Position numbers and translations under genes: made by a program. The notes below the pieces were generated by a model. It saw only the letters and a list, made by a program, of their open reading frames with translations. It was not told the DNA's origin and did no database searches. From assembly GCA_963775275.1 (NCBI GenBank), contig CAVZII010000005.1:4278001-4342000 (forward strand): a stretch of 64,000 nt of DNA. Reading direction: 5' to 3'. The DNA is from JANWHQ01 sp963775275. Its GTDB lineage: Bacteria > Pseudomonadota > Alphaproteobacteria > Caulobacterales > Caulobacteraceae. Positions within the stretch are counted from its first letter, which is position 1. Each line of letters opens with the position of its first letter. This document shows, one piece after another, positions 34,871 through 44,341 of the stretch.

Positions 34871-35905
34871 GTGTCCGAGCCCGAGGTCATCACGCGCGTC
34901 GAAGGCTTCGCCGGCCGCATCACGCTCAATCGGTCGCGGGCCCTGAACGCCCTGAACGCCGACATGTGCCTGGCCATATCCGACGCCCTCCTCGCCTGGG
35001 AGAGGCAAGACGCGGTCCGGTCGGTCCTGATCGACGGGGCCGGCGATCGCGCCTTCTGCGCGGGCGGGGACATCCGCATCGTCGCCGAGAGCGGCAGGGG
35101 CGACGGCGCGGAGGCCCGGCGGTTCTTCATGGCCGAGTACAGGATGAACGACCTGCTCCAGCGCTATCGCAAGCCGGTGACCGTGGTCATGGACGGGATC
35201 ACCATGGGCGGCGGCGTGGGAATCTCCATGCCGGCGCGCTGCCGGATCGTCACGGACAAGACGCTCTGGGCGATGCCGGAGGGCGACATCGGCCTCTTTC
35301 CGGACGTGGGGACCGGCTGGCATCTGGCCCGCCTTCCCGGCCAGGTCGGGGTCTGGCTCGCCCTGACCGGTGCGCGCCTCAAGGCCGCCGACTGCCTGGC
35401 GCTCGGGATTGGGACGGCCTGCGTCCCGTCCGCCGACATCGAAGCGCTCAAGGCGGGTCTCGTCGCCGGAGAAAGCATCGAGCGCTTCGCAACCGACGCC
35501 GGTCACTCCGCGCAAGCGCCGCACCGAGAAGCCATCGACCGCCTGTTCGCCCGCGACGCCGTCCAGGACATTCTCGGCGCTCTCGGCGCCGACGGCTCGG
35601 ACTGGGCGCTCGCCCAGCGGGACATCATATCGAAGAAGTGTCCGGCCACCCTGACGGTTGCTTTGCGCCTGATCCGCGAGGGCGCGCGGCGGACCGGCTT
35701 CGCCGAGGAGATGGCGGTGGAATACCGCCTGGCCGTGCGCATGACCCGCCGCCACGATTTCATCGAGGGCGTGCGCGCGGTGCTCGTGGACAAGGACAAC
35801 GCCCCCAGGTGGGATCCGGCGGACCTGGACGGCGTCACGGACGCCATGCTGGACGAGCTCTTCGCGCCCCTGCCGCCGGGCGAGGAATGGACGCCGCTTC
35901 CCTGA
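34871..35905 (+). CDS. 3-hydroxyisobutyryl-CoA hydrolase (enoyl-CoA hydratase family)
   Basis: The 344-residue crotonase-fold protein has the oxyanion-hole segments FCAGGDIR near residue 60 and MGGGVGISMPAR near residue 115, and the MPEGDIGLFPDVG stretch that marks 3-hydroxyisobutyryl-CoA hydrolases, whose longer C-terminal part is also present. It converts 3-hydroxyisobutyryl-CoA to 3-hydroxyisobutyrate. The GTG start lies three bases after the restored toxin stop. It forms a pathway with the flanking acyl-CoA dehydrogenase, mmsB and mmsA; a separate methacrylyl-CoA hydratase is not in the window. Confidence 0.9.
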   Translation: MSEPEVITRVEGFAGRITLNRSRALNALNADMCLAISDALLAWERQDAVRSVLIDGAGDRAFCAGGDIRIVAESGRGDGAEARRFFMAEYRMNDLLQRYRKPVTVVMDGITMGGGVGISMPARCRIVTDKTLWAMPEGDIGLFPDVGTGWHLARLPGQVGVWLALTGARLKAADCLALGIGTACVPSADIEALKAGLVAGESIERFATDAGHSAQAPHREAIDRLFARDAVQDILGALGADGSDWALAQRDIISKKCPATLTVALRLIREGARRTGFAEEMAVEYRLAVRMTRRHDFIEGVRAVLVDKDNAPRWDPADLDGVTDAMLDELFAPLPPGEEWTPLP

Positions 35906-35933
35906 GGCGGGGCGCGGCCCAGGAGGAACCGGA

Positions 35934-36830
35934 ATGACCAAGATCGCCTTCATCGGCGTCGGGGCCATGGGCCTGCACATGGCCGGCCATCAGGTCCGGG
36001 CGGGGCGCGAGGTCGCGGCCTTCGACCTCTCCTCCATCGCCCTCGAGCGCGCGGTCGAGCGGGGATGCAGCGCGTGCGGGACCGCCGCCGACGCCGTCCG
36101 CGGCGCCGACGCGGTGATCTCCATGCTGCCTGCCGGCCCGAACGTGCGACAGCTCTATCTCGAGGACGTCCTGCCCAACGCCAGGCCCGACGCTTTGCTC
36201 GTGGACTGCTCCACCATCGACGTGGATACCGCCCGCGAGGTCTCGCGCCGAGCGGCGGAGGCCGGCTTCCGCTTCGCCGACGCCCCGGTCTCGGGCGGGA
36301 TGGTCGGGGCCGAGGCCGGGACGCTGGCTTTCATGGTCGGCTGCCAGGACGAGGACTTCGCCGCCTTCGAGGACCTGCTCGGACCCATGGCGCGGGCGGT
36401 GATCCACGCCGGCGGCGCGGGCGCGGGCCAGGCCGCCAAGATCTGCAACAACGTGGTCCTGGGCGTCTCGATGCTGGGCGTCTGCGAGGCCTTCGCCCTG
36501 GCCGAACGGCTCGGCCTGGACTGGGACCGGTTCTACGACATCGCCTCCAAGTCCTCGGCCCAGTGCTGGGCCCTGACTGCGAACTGCCCGGTTCCGGGTC
36601 CCGTCCCGACGTCTCCGGCCAACCGGGCCTACGCCCCGGGCTTCTCGACGGCCCTGATGCTCAAGGACCTCAAGCTCGCCCAGGCCGCCGCCGCGAGCGC
36701 CGGCGCGGCCACGCCCATGGGCGCCCAGGCCGAAGGGCTCTATGCCCTGTTCGACCGGCTGGGCCATGGCGGCAAGGACTTCTCCGCCATCCTTCACCTC
36801 GTCCGCGGCGACCTCGGCGAGCTCGGCTAG
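35934..36830 (+). CDS. mmsB: 3-hydroxyisobutyrate dehydrogenase
   Basis: The 298-residue protein has an N-terminal Rossmann motif FIGVGAMGLHMAGH, the substrate-binding DAPVSGGMVGAEAGTL loop around residue 120 and the catalytic lysine in GAGQAAKICNN near residue 170. It oxidises 3-hydroxyisobutyrate to methylmalonate semialdehyde, the substrate of MmsA. AGGAGG precedes the ATG. Its TAG stop shares bases with the left target-site TA of the IS630 element, but the stop would also be TAG without the insertion, so the protein is unchanged. Confidence 0.93.
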   Translation: MTKIAFIGVGAMGLHMAGHQVRAGREVAAFDLSSIALERAVERGCSACGTAADAVRGADAVISMLPAGPNVRQLYLEDVLPNARPDALLVDCSTIDVDTAREVSRRAAEAGFRFADAPVSGGMVGAEAGTLAFMVGCQDEDFAAFEDLLGPMARAVIHAGGAGAGQAAKICNNVVLGVSMLGVCEAFALAERLGLDWDRFYDIASKSSAQCWALTANCPVPGPVPTSPANRAYAPGFSTALMLKDLKLAQAAAASAGAATPMGAQAEGLYALFDRLGHGGKDFSAILHLVRGDLGELG

Positions 36831-37787
36831 AGCGGAGTCGGTTGAGGTTGAACCACATAGCCGGCGGCATTGAAGTAGCCGGTGCAGTCTGAGGGTGAGA
36901 AGTCGTCGAGGAGCTTTCCGATTCGATCCCAGAGGGGGTCTACGGAGCGCTCAGCGGCCTTTCGCAGTCCGGCCTTGAGCTTGGAGAAGGCCATCTCGAT
37001 CGGGTTGAGGTCGGGGGAGTAGGGGGGCAGGTAGCGCAAGCTGGCTCCCGCGGCCTCGATGGCGGCCCTGATGCTGGGGCTCTTGTGAGAGCCGAGATTG
37101 TCCATGACGACGATGTCGCCGGGCTTCAGCTCAGGAACCAGCACCTGTTCGACGTAGGCTCTGAACCAGAGCCCATCGATCGGCCCGTTCAAGACCATCG
37201 GCGCGGTGATCCGATCGCAGCGCAAGGCGGCCAGGAAGGTGGTCGTGCGCCACTTGCCGAACGGGACCCTGCCCAGCAGCCGCTGGCCCCGGCGGCATCG
37301 GCCACGTTCGCGGACCATGTTGGTCTTGGCCCAGGTCTCGTCGATGAACACCAGGCGCGCAGCCTCAAGGCGAGGCTGTTCAGCGCGCCACTCGGTCCTG
37401 GCGGCGGCGACGTCAGGCCGCTCTTGCTCGGCGGCGTGCAAAGTTTTTTTTGAAGGTCAGCTTCTCGCGATCCAGGAAGGTCCACAGCGTACCGTGCGCC
37501 ACCGCGAGATCGCGCCGGGCCAGCTCGGCCCTGAGCTCCTCGATCGTCAGGCTCGGCTCTTCCTCGATCCGGCCCAGGATCCACTCCCGGTGCGCCTCCA
37601 GCTTCGAGCGGCGAGCGCCGCCCATCGGCTTGGCCTTCACATCCCCCGTCGTCCGCTTCAGCTGACACCAGCGGATCACGCTCGAGACGCCCACGCTGAA
37701 CAGCGACGCCGCCTTGTGCCGACTAAGCCCGCCGTCAACCGCACCTACCGCCCGACTGCGAAGATCTTCCGAATAGGGTCGAGACAT
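36827..37787 (-). CDS. IS630-family transposase in two overlapping frames
   Basis: The first frame, from ATG 37787 (MSRPYSEDLRSRAV), carries the helix-turn-helix domains and would end at 37413. The second frame holds the DDE catalytic core: first Asp in VFIDETWAK, second in IVVMDNLGSHK and Glu in NPIEMAFSKLK, ending at 36827. The frames meet at an A8 run (T8 on the plus strand, about 37444-37451), where a shift into the +1 frame gives one protein of about 320 residues. Programmed slippage on such runs is known in the IS630 group. The final stop codon uses the target TA plus the flanking host base. Confidence 0.88.
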
Positions 37788-37876
37788 CCATGCTGGCCTC
37801 CTCCCAGCCAGCATCTTGAATCATGATCCGCCCCGCCAAGGAATCCCCTCCAATTCAAACAAAACTGACTTTGCTC
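36830..37876 (-). mobile_element. IS630-family insertion sequence (about 1047 bp)
   Basis: The element is bounded by TA dinucleotides at 36828-36829 and 37877-37878, as expected for the TA target duplication of this family. Imperfect terminal inverted repeats read GAGCGGAGTCGGTTG on the left and GAGCAAAGTCAGTTT on the right (inward). It carries a two-frame transposase on the minus strand. The target was the CTAG at the mmsB stop. Both ends look intact. Confidence 0.9.
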
Positions 37877-37886
37877 TAGCCGCCCG

Positions 37887-40800
37887 TCACGCGCACTTTC
37901 GCGGACGCGCCGTCAGTCGTGGTCGTAGCCGACCTCGGCGGCCAGGCGACGAATGATCTCCGCCTGCTTGGGCGGGAGCTGGCCACGCTCGATCAGGCGC
38001 CGGTGGGCGCCGATCCGACCCGAAATCGACGGCAAGCGCCTCGAGCCGATCCGCATCGAAGCACGCGTCGAGCCCCAGGCTTCTACAGACTTGCCGGGTC
38101 ACGCCCAGGGGATCGGCGCACAGGTCTTCGAACCTGACCTCGCACGCCCGCCCAGCCCGCGCCATGGCCGCAAGTGAGCGGCGATAGGAGGCCCGCCACA
38201 GCTCCGTCCAGAACCCCGCGGCGTGCTGGGGCCTGACGTGGCCGGGCGCGAAGTGCGCATAGTGCGGCGGCAGGGCGCCCAGCGTGTCCATCGGGTCCCG
38301 CATCAGGTGCACGATGCGCGCGCCCGGGAACACCCTCAGCCAGGCTTCGGCCGTCGGCCCGCTGCGGGGGTCCTTGCATCCCCATGCGGTCCCGCCGCCA
38401 TAGCCCGCCAGGGTCAGTCGCCGGGCGATGGCGGCCTGGGAAATCACATCGACGGCCCGTTCGGGGACGAAGGCCTCGATGGCCTCGACGTCCATCCAGC
38501 CGGGCAGCAGCACCGTGTTCAGGTGCTGGACGTAGGTCCACTCGAACGTTCCCGTGTTCACGCGCTGGAAAACGCCGGCCGCCTCGAGCGCCTGGGCCAG
38601 CAGCCGGGTGCCGGAGTGGTGGAAGCCGCAGATCAGGACGGGCTCGGCGAAGGCCGGTGCTGACAACAGCTCCTGGCCCTGCGCGACGGCCCCGGCCAGG
38701 CGGCGCCGGGTCTGGGTCGACCTGGGCGGCGGCGTCCGATCCGCCGTCAGGCGCGCGGCGGCCGCCCACGCCGGATCCATGAGGGAGCTCTGGTCCGCCC
38801 GGCCCCGAGGCCGCCCTTTCACGAAGCTCGACAACCCTCCCATTTCGCGCGCGGCCAGGGCCTCGAAGCGTGGATCGGCGCACAGGCGGGCGAGCGCATC
38901 CCAGCGGCCCCTCAGACCCATCGGCTCTCGCGTCGTCGCGGTCTCGGCGAGCCTGCCCATCCGTTCCAGGACGAGGTCGAAGACCACCCGCGCCAGGGGA
39001 CATGGTCCGCCGGCGCTGATCTCGTCGAGGTCGGCGGCCGCCTGGAGCAGGTCGCCGATTCGAGCGGCTTCGGCCTCGACCGCCGCCACATCCCGGCCAC
39101 CCTCGAGTCCGACGAGGCGCTCGAGGCCGTAAGCCTGCAGCCCGATCGCCGCCACGCGCGTCCCGTCGGTCGCGCCGGAGGCGCTCCTCGTCGGGCCACC
39201 CTGGGCGAAGGCGTCCGCCCTCGCGCGCGCGGCGACGGCGGCGGCCCTTCGCCCGGCGCTGGCGTAGGCGTCGCCAAGCGCCCTCCAGAGCGCCGCCTGA
39301 CGTCCGTCGGGATCGATCCTGAGATGTTCCAGCGCCTCGGCCCGGCGTCCGTTCGCCAACTGCAGGGCGGCCAGTCGTTCATGCGCGGAGAGGTTCTGCG
39401 GCTCCACGCCGACCAGGCCCTTCAGCGCCTCGATCTCGGCGTCCCGGTCATCGTAGGTCGTCGCGGCCGCCCGGTACTGCCGCCAGGCCTTGGCGAGCCT
39501 GGGTGAGGCATGGGCGAGCGCCCGATAGTGAGGAACCGTCTCGGGTCCCCGGCCCGATTGGCCGAGCAGCGCCAGCATCCGCGTGCGCATGGCGGCGTCG
39601 CCGGCGCCAAGCTCGAGCCGACGAAGACTGGCGTCGATCTCGCCGTCGACGTCGCCGATCAACCGGCACATCCGCGCGAACATGCTCCAGCCCTCGGGGT
39701 CCGCCGGATCGGCTTCGGCCAGGGCGCGCGCATGGGTCGCCGCTTCGCCCGCGCGGCCGTTTTCAGCCAGGAGCTTGACCAGCCGCGCGCGCGTCGCCGT
39801 GTCGGGGCCCGCCGCCTTCAGCCGCCCGTCTAGCCCAGCGACCTCACCCTCCAAGTCGCCAACCTGCCGCGAGAGCTGCGTGAGCCTGGTCCAGCCGTCG
39901 GGTCGATCAGGCGCGGCCTCGGCTTCGGCCCGAAGCAGTGCGACGGCTTCGTCCGTCCGGCCCACTTCGACGAGCAGGGCGCCCAGCCTTGCGATCGAGG
40001 CCTCATCCAGACCCGCCGGCGCCAGGCTGTCCTGAAGCGCCGCGATCTCGCCCTCGGCGTCGCCGGCTTCGCGGCACAGCTCCGCCAGGCGGTGCCAGGC
40101 TTCACGCGAGGCGGGCGTCGCTTCGGCCAGCTTCCGTTGATGGACCGCCGCGTCGGCCGCGCGTCCCGCCTCGGCCAGCAGCCTCACGAGCCGCGCCCGG
40201 GCGCCGGAATCTGGCCAGCCGATCTGCACCAGACGCTCCAGCGCATGGATTTCGCCTGCGGCGTCCCCCAGCTCGCCGGCTATCCGGACGAGGCCGAGCC
40301 AGCCGTCGACGTCGCCGGGATCGGCCTTCACGATGCGCCGCAGCTGGACGGCGGCCTCCGCTTGGCGTCCCGACTGCAGCAACAGACCGACCAGACGGCC
40401 GCATTGCTTGCGTTCGCCGGCGCCCAGGTCGACCAAGCGCTGCAGCGCCTCGATCTCGCCCTCCACATCGCCAGCCTGCTGACGGGCCCGGGTGATCCGA
40501 CCCTCTTCCTCCTGCGGCGTCGGATCCGCGTCGGCCGGGGCATGGCGTGACGCGCGCCACGCCTCCCGGCGCCTGTCGTCGGCGAGCAGCTTGGCCAGCC
40601 GGGCGATGGCGGCCTCGTCCGGCCCCGCCAGCCGGAGCTGGGCCTCGAGCGCGGCGATCTCGCCCTCCGCGTCGCCCGACTTGCGGTGGAGCCGGACGAG
40701 CGCCCGCCAGCCTCCGGGGTTTGCAGGATCGGCCTCCACCATCACGCGAAGCTGCGCGGCCGCCTCCAGGAGCCGGCCGCGCTCGCTGAGAAGGCGCACC

Positions 40801-41438
40801 AATCGCGCGCGCGTCGCCGAATCCGGTCCGACGCGGCTCAGCCTGTCCAGCGACGCCGCGATCTCGCCATCCACATCCCCGGCCCGCCGACAGTGACCGA
40901 TCAGCCGGTCCCAGCCGGCGGCTGAGCCGGGCTCGGATTCGGCGAGCGCGCGAAGCTGCGCGGCGGCGTCGGCATGGCGCCCCAGGTCCGTGAGCAGGCG
41001 GATGAGGCGGTTGCCGCTACCAATCTCCCCGAAGCCCGCCCTCAGCATGCGCGTCAACACGACCGCCTCGCCGTCCCGATCACCGAGCTCGGAAACGACG
41101 CGCACGAGCCTTCGCCAGCCGTGGGAGTCTTCGGGCGTCACCTGCGTCAGGACCTGCGCATGAATCAGCGCCTCGGCCGTGAACCCGCGGCGGCGCGCCA
41201 GCCGCGCAAGGCAGGCGCGCGCCTCGACATCCAGCGGATCGAGCAGCACCAGCGCCGACCAGGCCTCGACTTCGCCCTCGACGTCGCCGCCGGCCGCGCA
41301 CGCCCGGGCCTGTTTGCGCCGGACCTCCACCTCGTCATGGGCGCGCACACGGCGACGGTCCGCATGCTGGCAATCCGAAGTCCCGAGCAGGTCGACATCG
41401 GCCGCGTCGTGAGCAGCTTGCGCAGCGGCTCGCTTCAC
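37887..41438 (-). CDS. TPR-repeat protein fused to a C-terminal sulfotransferase domain
   Basis: About 1180 residues. Residues 40-760 consist of repeated helical units of roughly 34/68 residues with recurring ARLVRLLAE.GR..EAA and GDAEGEIAAL signatures, a long TPR solenoid. The last 330 residues are a sulfotransferase: phosphosulfate loop LICGFHHSGTRLLAQAL and 3'-phosphate motif ARIVHLMRDPMDTLG. The start is unclear; GTG 41438 is used, TTG 41498 is an alternative. The final 35 residues read as low-complexity; removing one C at about 38015 would give AHRRLIERGQLPPKQAEIIR and a stop at 37913. No signal peptide is seen, so it is probably a cytoplasmic or membrane-associated enzyme. Confidence 0.82.
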   Translation of the reverse strand: MKRAAAQAAHDAADVDLLGTSDCQHADRRRVRAHDEVEVRRKQARACAAGGDVEGEVEAWSALVLLDPLDVEARACLARLARRRGFTAEALIHAQVLTQVTPEDSHGWRRLVRVVSELGDRDGEAVVLTRMLRAGFGEIGSGNRLIRLLTDLGRHADAAAQLRALAESEPGSAAGWDRLIGHCRRAGDVDGEIAASLDRLSRVGPDSATRARLVRLLSERGRLLEAAAQLRVMVEADPANPGGWRALVRLHRKSGDAEGEIAALEAQLRLAGPDEAAIARLAKLLADDRRREAWRASRHAPADADPTPQEEEGRITRARQQAGDVEGEIEALQRLVDLGAGERKQCGRLVGLLLQSGRQAEAAVQLRRIVKADPGDVDGWLGLVRIAGELGDAAGEIHALERLVQIGWPDSGARARLVRLLAEAGRAADAAVHQRKLAEATPASREAWHRLAELCREAGDAEGEIAALQDSLAPAGLDEASIARLGALLVEVGRTDEAVALLRAEAEAAPDRPDGWTRLTQLSRQVGDLEGEVAGLDGRLKAAGPDTATRARLVKLLAENGRAGEAATHARALAEADPADPEGWSMFARMCRLIGDVDGEIDASLRRLELGAGDAAMRTRMLALLGQSGRGPETVPHYRALAHASPRLAKAWRQYRAAATTYDDRDAEIEALKGLVGVEPQNLSAHERLAALQLANGRRAEALEHLRIDPDGRQAALWRALGDAYASAGRRAAAVAARARADAFAQGGPTRSASGATDGTRVAAIGLQAYGLERLVGLEGGRDVAAVEAEAARIGDLLQAAADLDEISAGGPCPLARVVFDLVLERMGRLAETATTREPMGLRGRWDALARLCADPRFEALAAREMGGLSSFVKGRPRGRADQSSLMDPAWAAAARLTADRTPPPRSTQTRRRLAGAVAQGQELLSAPAFAEPVLICGFHHSGTRLLAQALEAAGVFQRVNTGTFEWTYVQHLNTVLLPGWMDVEAIEAFVPERAVDVISQAAIARRLTLAGYGGGTAWGCKDPRSGPTAEAWLRVFPGARIVHLMRDPMDTLGALPPHYAHFAPGHVRPQHAAGFWTELWRASYRRSLAAMARAGRACEVRFEDLCADPLGVTRQVCRSLGLDACFDADRLEALAVDFGSDRRPPAPDRAWPAPAQAGGDHSSPGRRGRLRPRLTARPRKCA

Positions 41439-41782
41439 GGCGATAGGTTTTTCGCCTTGAGAACTCAACGCCAGTCCCAACAACAGTCGCCGGCGCAACC
41501 TATCCTGATGTCAGGAACTTGCACAAGCATGAATGGATCAAGGCTGGCGGCGCACAATACTGACAATTGGCGCCCCGGAGGGAATTCCCGGCTTCACGGA
41601 GGCAGAACACGCTCGCGCGATCTTTGTAGTTTCCGGCGCCGTCCCTGCTGTGTCCCTGACATCCGTGTGCTTTTGTGTGACATTTATACGTAGGTGGATG
41701 TGATTTGCTTGCATCTGCGCCGCCCTCTGATCGACATGATCCCGCTCGCCGTCTCTAACTGACGCCGGTCTTCGTCTCTTCG
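41439..41782. other. Divergent intergenic region between two sulfotransferase genes
   Basis: This 344 bp gap is clearly more AT-rich than its surroundings, for example TTTTGTGTGACATTTATACG near 41670. It lies between the divergent TPR-sulfotransferase and tandem sulfotransferase genes and presumably carries both promoters. The possible TTG start of the TPR gene at 41498 falls inside it. No RNA gene or repeat copy was recognised. Confidence 0.5.
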
Positions 41783-43474
41783 ATGGATCCAGCCCCCGCC
41801 CTCATCGCCGTCGTCGGCTGCCAGCGCAGCGGCACATCGCTCACGGGCCAGATCCTCGGCGCGCACCCCGCCGCCGTTCTGATCGACGAGGACGACGGAC
41901 TCTATCCCTGGATCCGCGCCTGGGCGGCCGGGCGCGCGGACGCGCTGACCCTCTATGACGACGTGATCGCCAAGGCGCGGCTGAAGTACGCGCCCAGGAC
42001 CGGCAAGTTCGAGCACGAACCGGATGGGCGGTGGCGGCTGGCCCCACATGTCTCGCGCCTGGTCCTCAAGGCGCCGAACCTTACGTTCGACTGGGACCTC
42101 CTGAAGGGCCTGCCCACTCCCGTGAGCGTGGTCTACCCCGTGCGCGACCCGCGCGCCGTCGTCGCCTCCATGGCGCGGATGGTCCGGCGCGCCATTCCCG
42201 AGAAGCAGGCCGGCTTGCTACGCGCCAACCCGGCGCTGGCGGCCGACCTCGCCGACGCCCTTCAGGTCATCGAGGACCCCGAGGCGCCGCATCTGGTCAG
42301 GCTGGCCGAGGTCTGGCGGGTGAAGTCGTCGCTGGCCGACCGCTTCGCCGGCGCCGGGCTGCCGACTTTCCGGTTCCGTTACGAGGACCTGATCGCCGAC
42401 AAGGAGGATGTCTGCCGCCGCCTCGCCGAGGCGACCGGGCTCGGCTTCGCGCCCGAGCTTCTCGCGCACGAGCGCGCCTACACCGACGTCGGCCAGGGGC
42501 TCACGCTGCGGTTCCGCCCCGTCGACAGCTTCTCGGTCCGCCGGTGGGAGGACGCCCTCAACGACGACGACGTGCGCGCCGTCATGGGCGTCGCCGGCCA
42601 GACGGCCGCTCGGCTCGGCTATGTCGGAGGCGCGCCCGCGCCTCGGCCACGTCGCGATCCGGCGATCGGCGATGACGACCTCGCCGCACCGATCATCCTG
42701 GCAGGCCGGGGCGGCAGCGGCACGCGGCTCATCTCCGAGCTCGCCCGCGCGGCGGACATCCACCTCGGCGAACGCATCACCAAGAGCGGCGACAGCCTGG
42801 ACTGGCTGAACCTCATTTACGAGATGGCGGTGGACCGGCTGACGTCCGAGCGCGACGGCGCCGCCGCGTTCGAGGTCCGCTGGCGCGCGCCCCTGCTCGG
42901 CCGCGCCCGCGAGGTGCTGAGCGGCGAGAGCTGGCGGCCGGGCCGGCCCTGGGGATGGAAGCTGCCCGAGAACTCCATCGTCGCCGGGGCCCTGACCTCT
43001 GCCTTCACCCGGTCTCGGCTGGTCCACCTGGTGCGCCATCCCCTGTCCAGCGCGTTCCGGCGCACCCACGTCACCTCGCGCGGCTCGAATCCCGTCGGTC
43101 GGGCCATGCTCCACCGCGCCTACCTTGCGGCCGGCCGAGACCCGGCGCTGACTGACGAAGACCCGCCGCATCTGCACAACGCCCTGACTTGGCTGTTCCA
43201 GGTGCGCGAGGTGATGACGGTCGGGCGCGAACGGCTGGGCCCTGACCGATACTTGGAGCTCAGGTTCGAGGATCTCTGCCGCGATCCCGAGGCGGCCGCG
43301 CGCCTGTTCGGCGCCTTCTGCGGCGGTCCGGCGCCCGTCGCGGCGCCGAGGATCGATGCCCGGCGCGCGGCCATGGGCGAGCCGGACCATGCCGAGGTCG
43401 GGCGCATCTGGGACCTCTGCGCCGAGACGGCGGGCGCGCTGGGCTACGGCCGGGACGACTGGCGGCTCGCCTGA
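41783..43474 (+). CDS. Tandem sulfotransferase (two domains in one chain)
   Basis: The 563-residue protein holds two sulfotransferase-like domains. Domain one (about residues 5-285) has the loop VVGCQRSGTSLTGQIL and VSVVYPVRDPRAVVASM. Domain two (about 300-555) has IILAGRGGSGTRLISEL and SRLVHLVRHPLSSAFRR. Both therefore keep recognisable PAPS-binding loops. A two-domain chain could sulfate two positions or use one domain for substrate binding. It is divergent from the TPR-sulfotransferase gene and convergent with the glycosyltransferase gene. No signal peptide or membrane helix is seen. Confidence 0.85.
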   Translation: MDPAPALIAVVGCQRSGTSLTGQILGAHPAAVLIDEDDGLYPWIRAWAAGRADALTLYDDVIAKARLKYAPRTGKFEHEPDGRWRLAPHVSRLVLKAPNLTFDWDLLKGLPTPVSVVYPVRDPRAVVASMARMVRRAIPEKQAGLLRANPALAADLADALQVIEDPEAPHLVRLAEVWRVKSSLADRFAGAGLPTFRFRYEDLIADKEDVCRRLAEATGLGFAPELLAHERAYTDVGQGLTLRFRPVDSFSVRRWEDALNDDDVRAVMGVAGQTAARLGYVGGAPAPRPRRDPAIGDDDLAAPIILAGRGGSGTRLISELARAADIHLGERITKSGDSLDWLNLIYEMAVDRLTSERDGAAAFEVRWRAPLLGRAREVLSGESWRPGRPWGWKLPENSIVAGALTSAFTRSRLVHLVRHPLSSAFRRTHVTSRGSNPVGRAMLHRAYLAAGRDPALTDEDPPHLHNALTWLFQVREVMTVGRERLGPDRYLELRFEDLCRDPEAAARLFGAFCGGPAPVAAPRIDARRAAMGEPDHAEVGRIWDLCAETAGALGYGRDDWRLA

Positions 43475-43480
43475 GCCGGC

Positions 43481-44242
43481 TCAGTCCCACGCCGTCGAGG
43501 TCGACCGGAACGGCAGGAACCGGCGCCACTTCTCGCGCACAAAGGCCTTGCTGCGCTCATAGGCGGCCTGGAACTCGGGCGTGCGCCGATCGACGATCTT
43601 GCGGCTCTGCGCCTTGCCGATGACGGGATTCCCCTGCGGATCGAACCGCTTGTGCCACAGCGGCGCATCGATCGCCCACGATCTCAGCCCCATGGCCCGG
43701 GCGGTCAGCGACAGGTCCATGCCGTAGCAGTGGAAGCCCGGCAGCTTCGGATCGAAGCCCACGCCGCTCGACCTGCGCACGCCAAGGCACAGCTCGTCCA
43801 GCGCCTGGACCTCGGCCGGCAGCGGCCCGATCCGCCGCCATTGGCCGCCAGAGCCCGGATCGGCCCAGTGGCCGCGGTTCCATCGCCCCTTCGGGTCGAG
43901 CGCGAGCCCGACGCCGACGGGGCCCGCCACGCCCCAGTCCGGATCGATCGCCTCCAGCTCCGCCAGGGCCGTCATTACCTGGCTTTCCCACTCGGGCGGG
44001 ACGAACACGTCCTGGTGCACGAAGAAGACGAGGTCCGTCTTCGCCGCCTCCAGTCCCTGGGCGTAAAGCGCGCAGATGTGCTCGGACAGGCGGTTGCCGG
44101 TGTTGTCGAAGACGATCCACTCGCACCGGTCCGAGCCCCTGACCTCGCTGGCGAAGAGATTGCGCCCCAGCTCGTCGAAGTCGTTGACCACGACGACGAA
44201 GGTGAACCGGTGATCGCCGCCGGCGGGCGGATGGGACCTCAT
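43481..44242 (-). CDS. Glycosyltransferase family 2-like protein
   Basis: The 253-residue protein has a GT-A nucleotide-sugar fold of the StrF-like subgroup: FTFVVVVNDFDELGRNL at the start, the VFFVHQDVFVPPEWE segment with the HQD motif in place of DXD near residue 98, and GFHCYGMDLSLTARAMG near residue 175. It would move a sugar to a glycan or other acceptor in the cytoplasm. Linked sulfotransferase genes suggest a role in making a sulfated surface or secreted glycan. The stop is six bases from the convergent tandem sulfotransferase stop. Confidence 0.78.
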   Translation of the reverse strand: MRSHPPAGGDHRFTFVVVVNDFDELGRNLFASEVRGSDRCEWIVFDNTGNRLSEHICALYAQGLEAAKTDLVFFVHQDVFVPPEWESQVMTALAELEAIDPDWGVAGPVGVGLALDPKGRWNRGHWADPGSGGQWRRIGPLPAEVQALDELCLGVRRSSGVGFDPKLPGFHCYGMDLSLTARAMGLRSWAIDAPLWHKRFDPQGNPVIGKAQSRKIVDRRTPEFQAAYERSKAFVREKWRRFLPFRSTSTAWD

Positions 44243-44341
44243 GCGGATTCCAGCCTAGCGCGGCGGGCCCGCAGGTCCAGCCGCTCCGAGAGCCCGAGGT
44301 GAGCGTCCCCTGGCGGACCGCCGGCGGGCCGCTTGCGGCCC

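Noticed and set aside
37913..41438. The repeated segments in the TPR gene as a CRISPR array or tandem DNA repeat
   Set aside because: The repetition is at protein level with diverged DNA and an open reading frame; no identical repeat with constant spacers exists.
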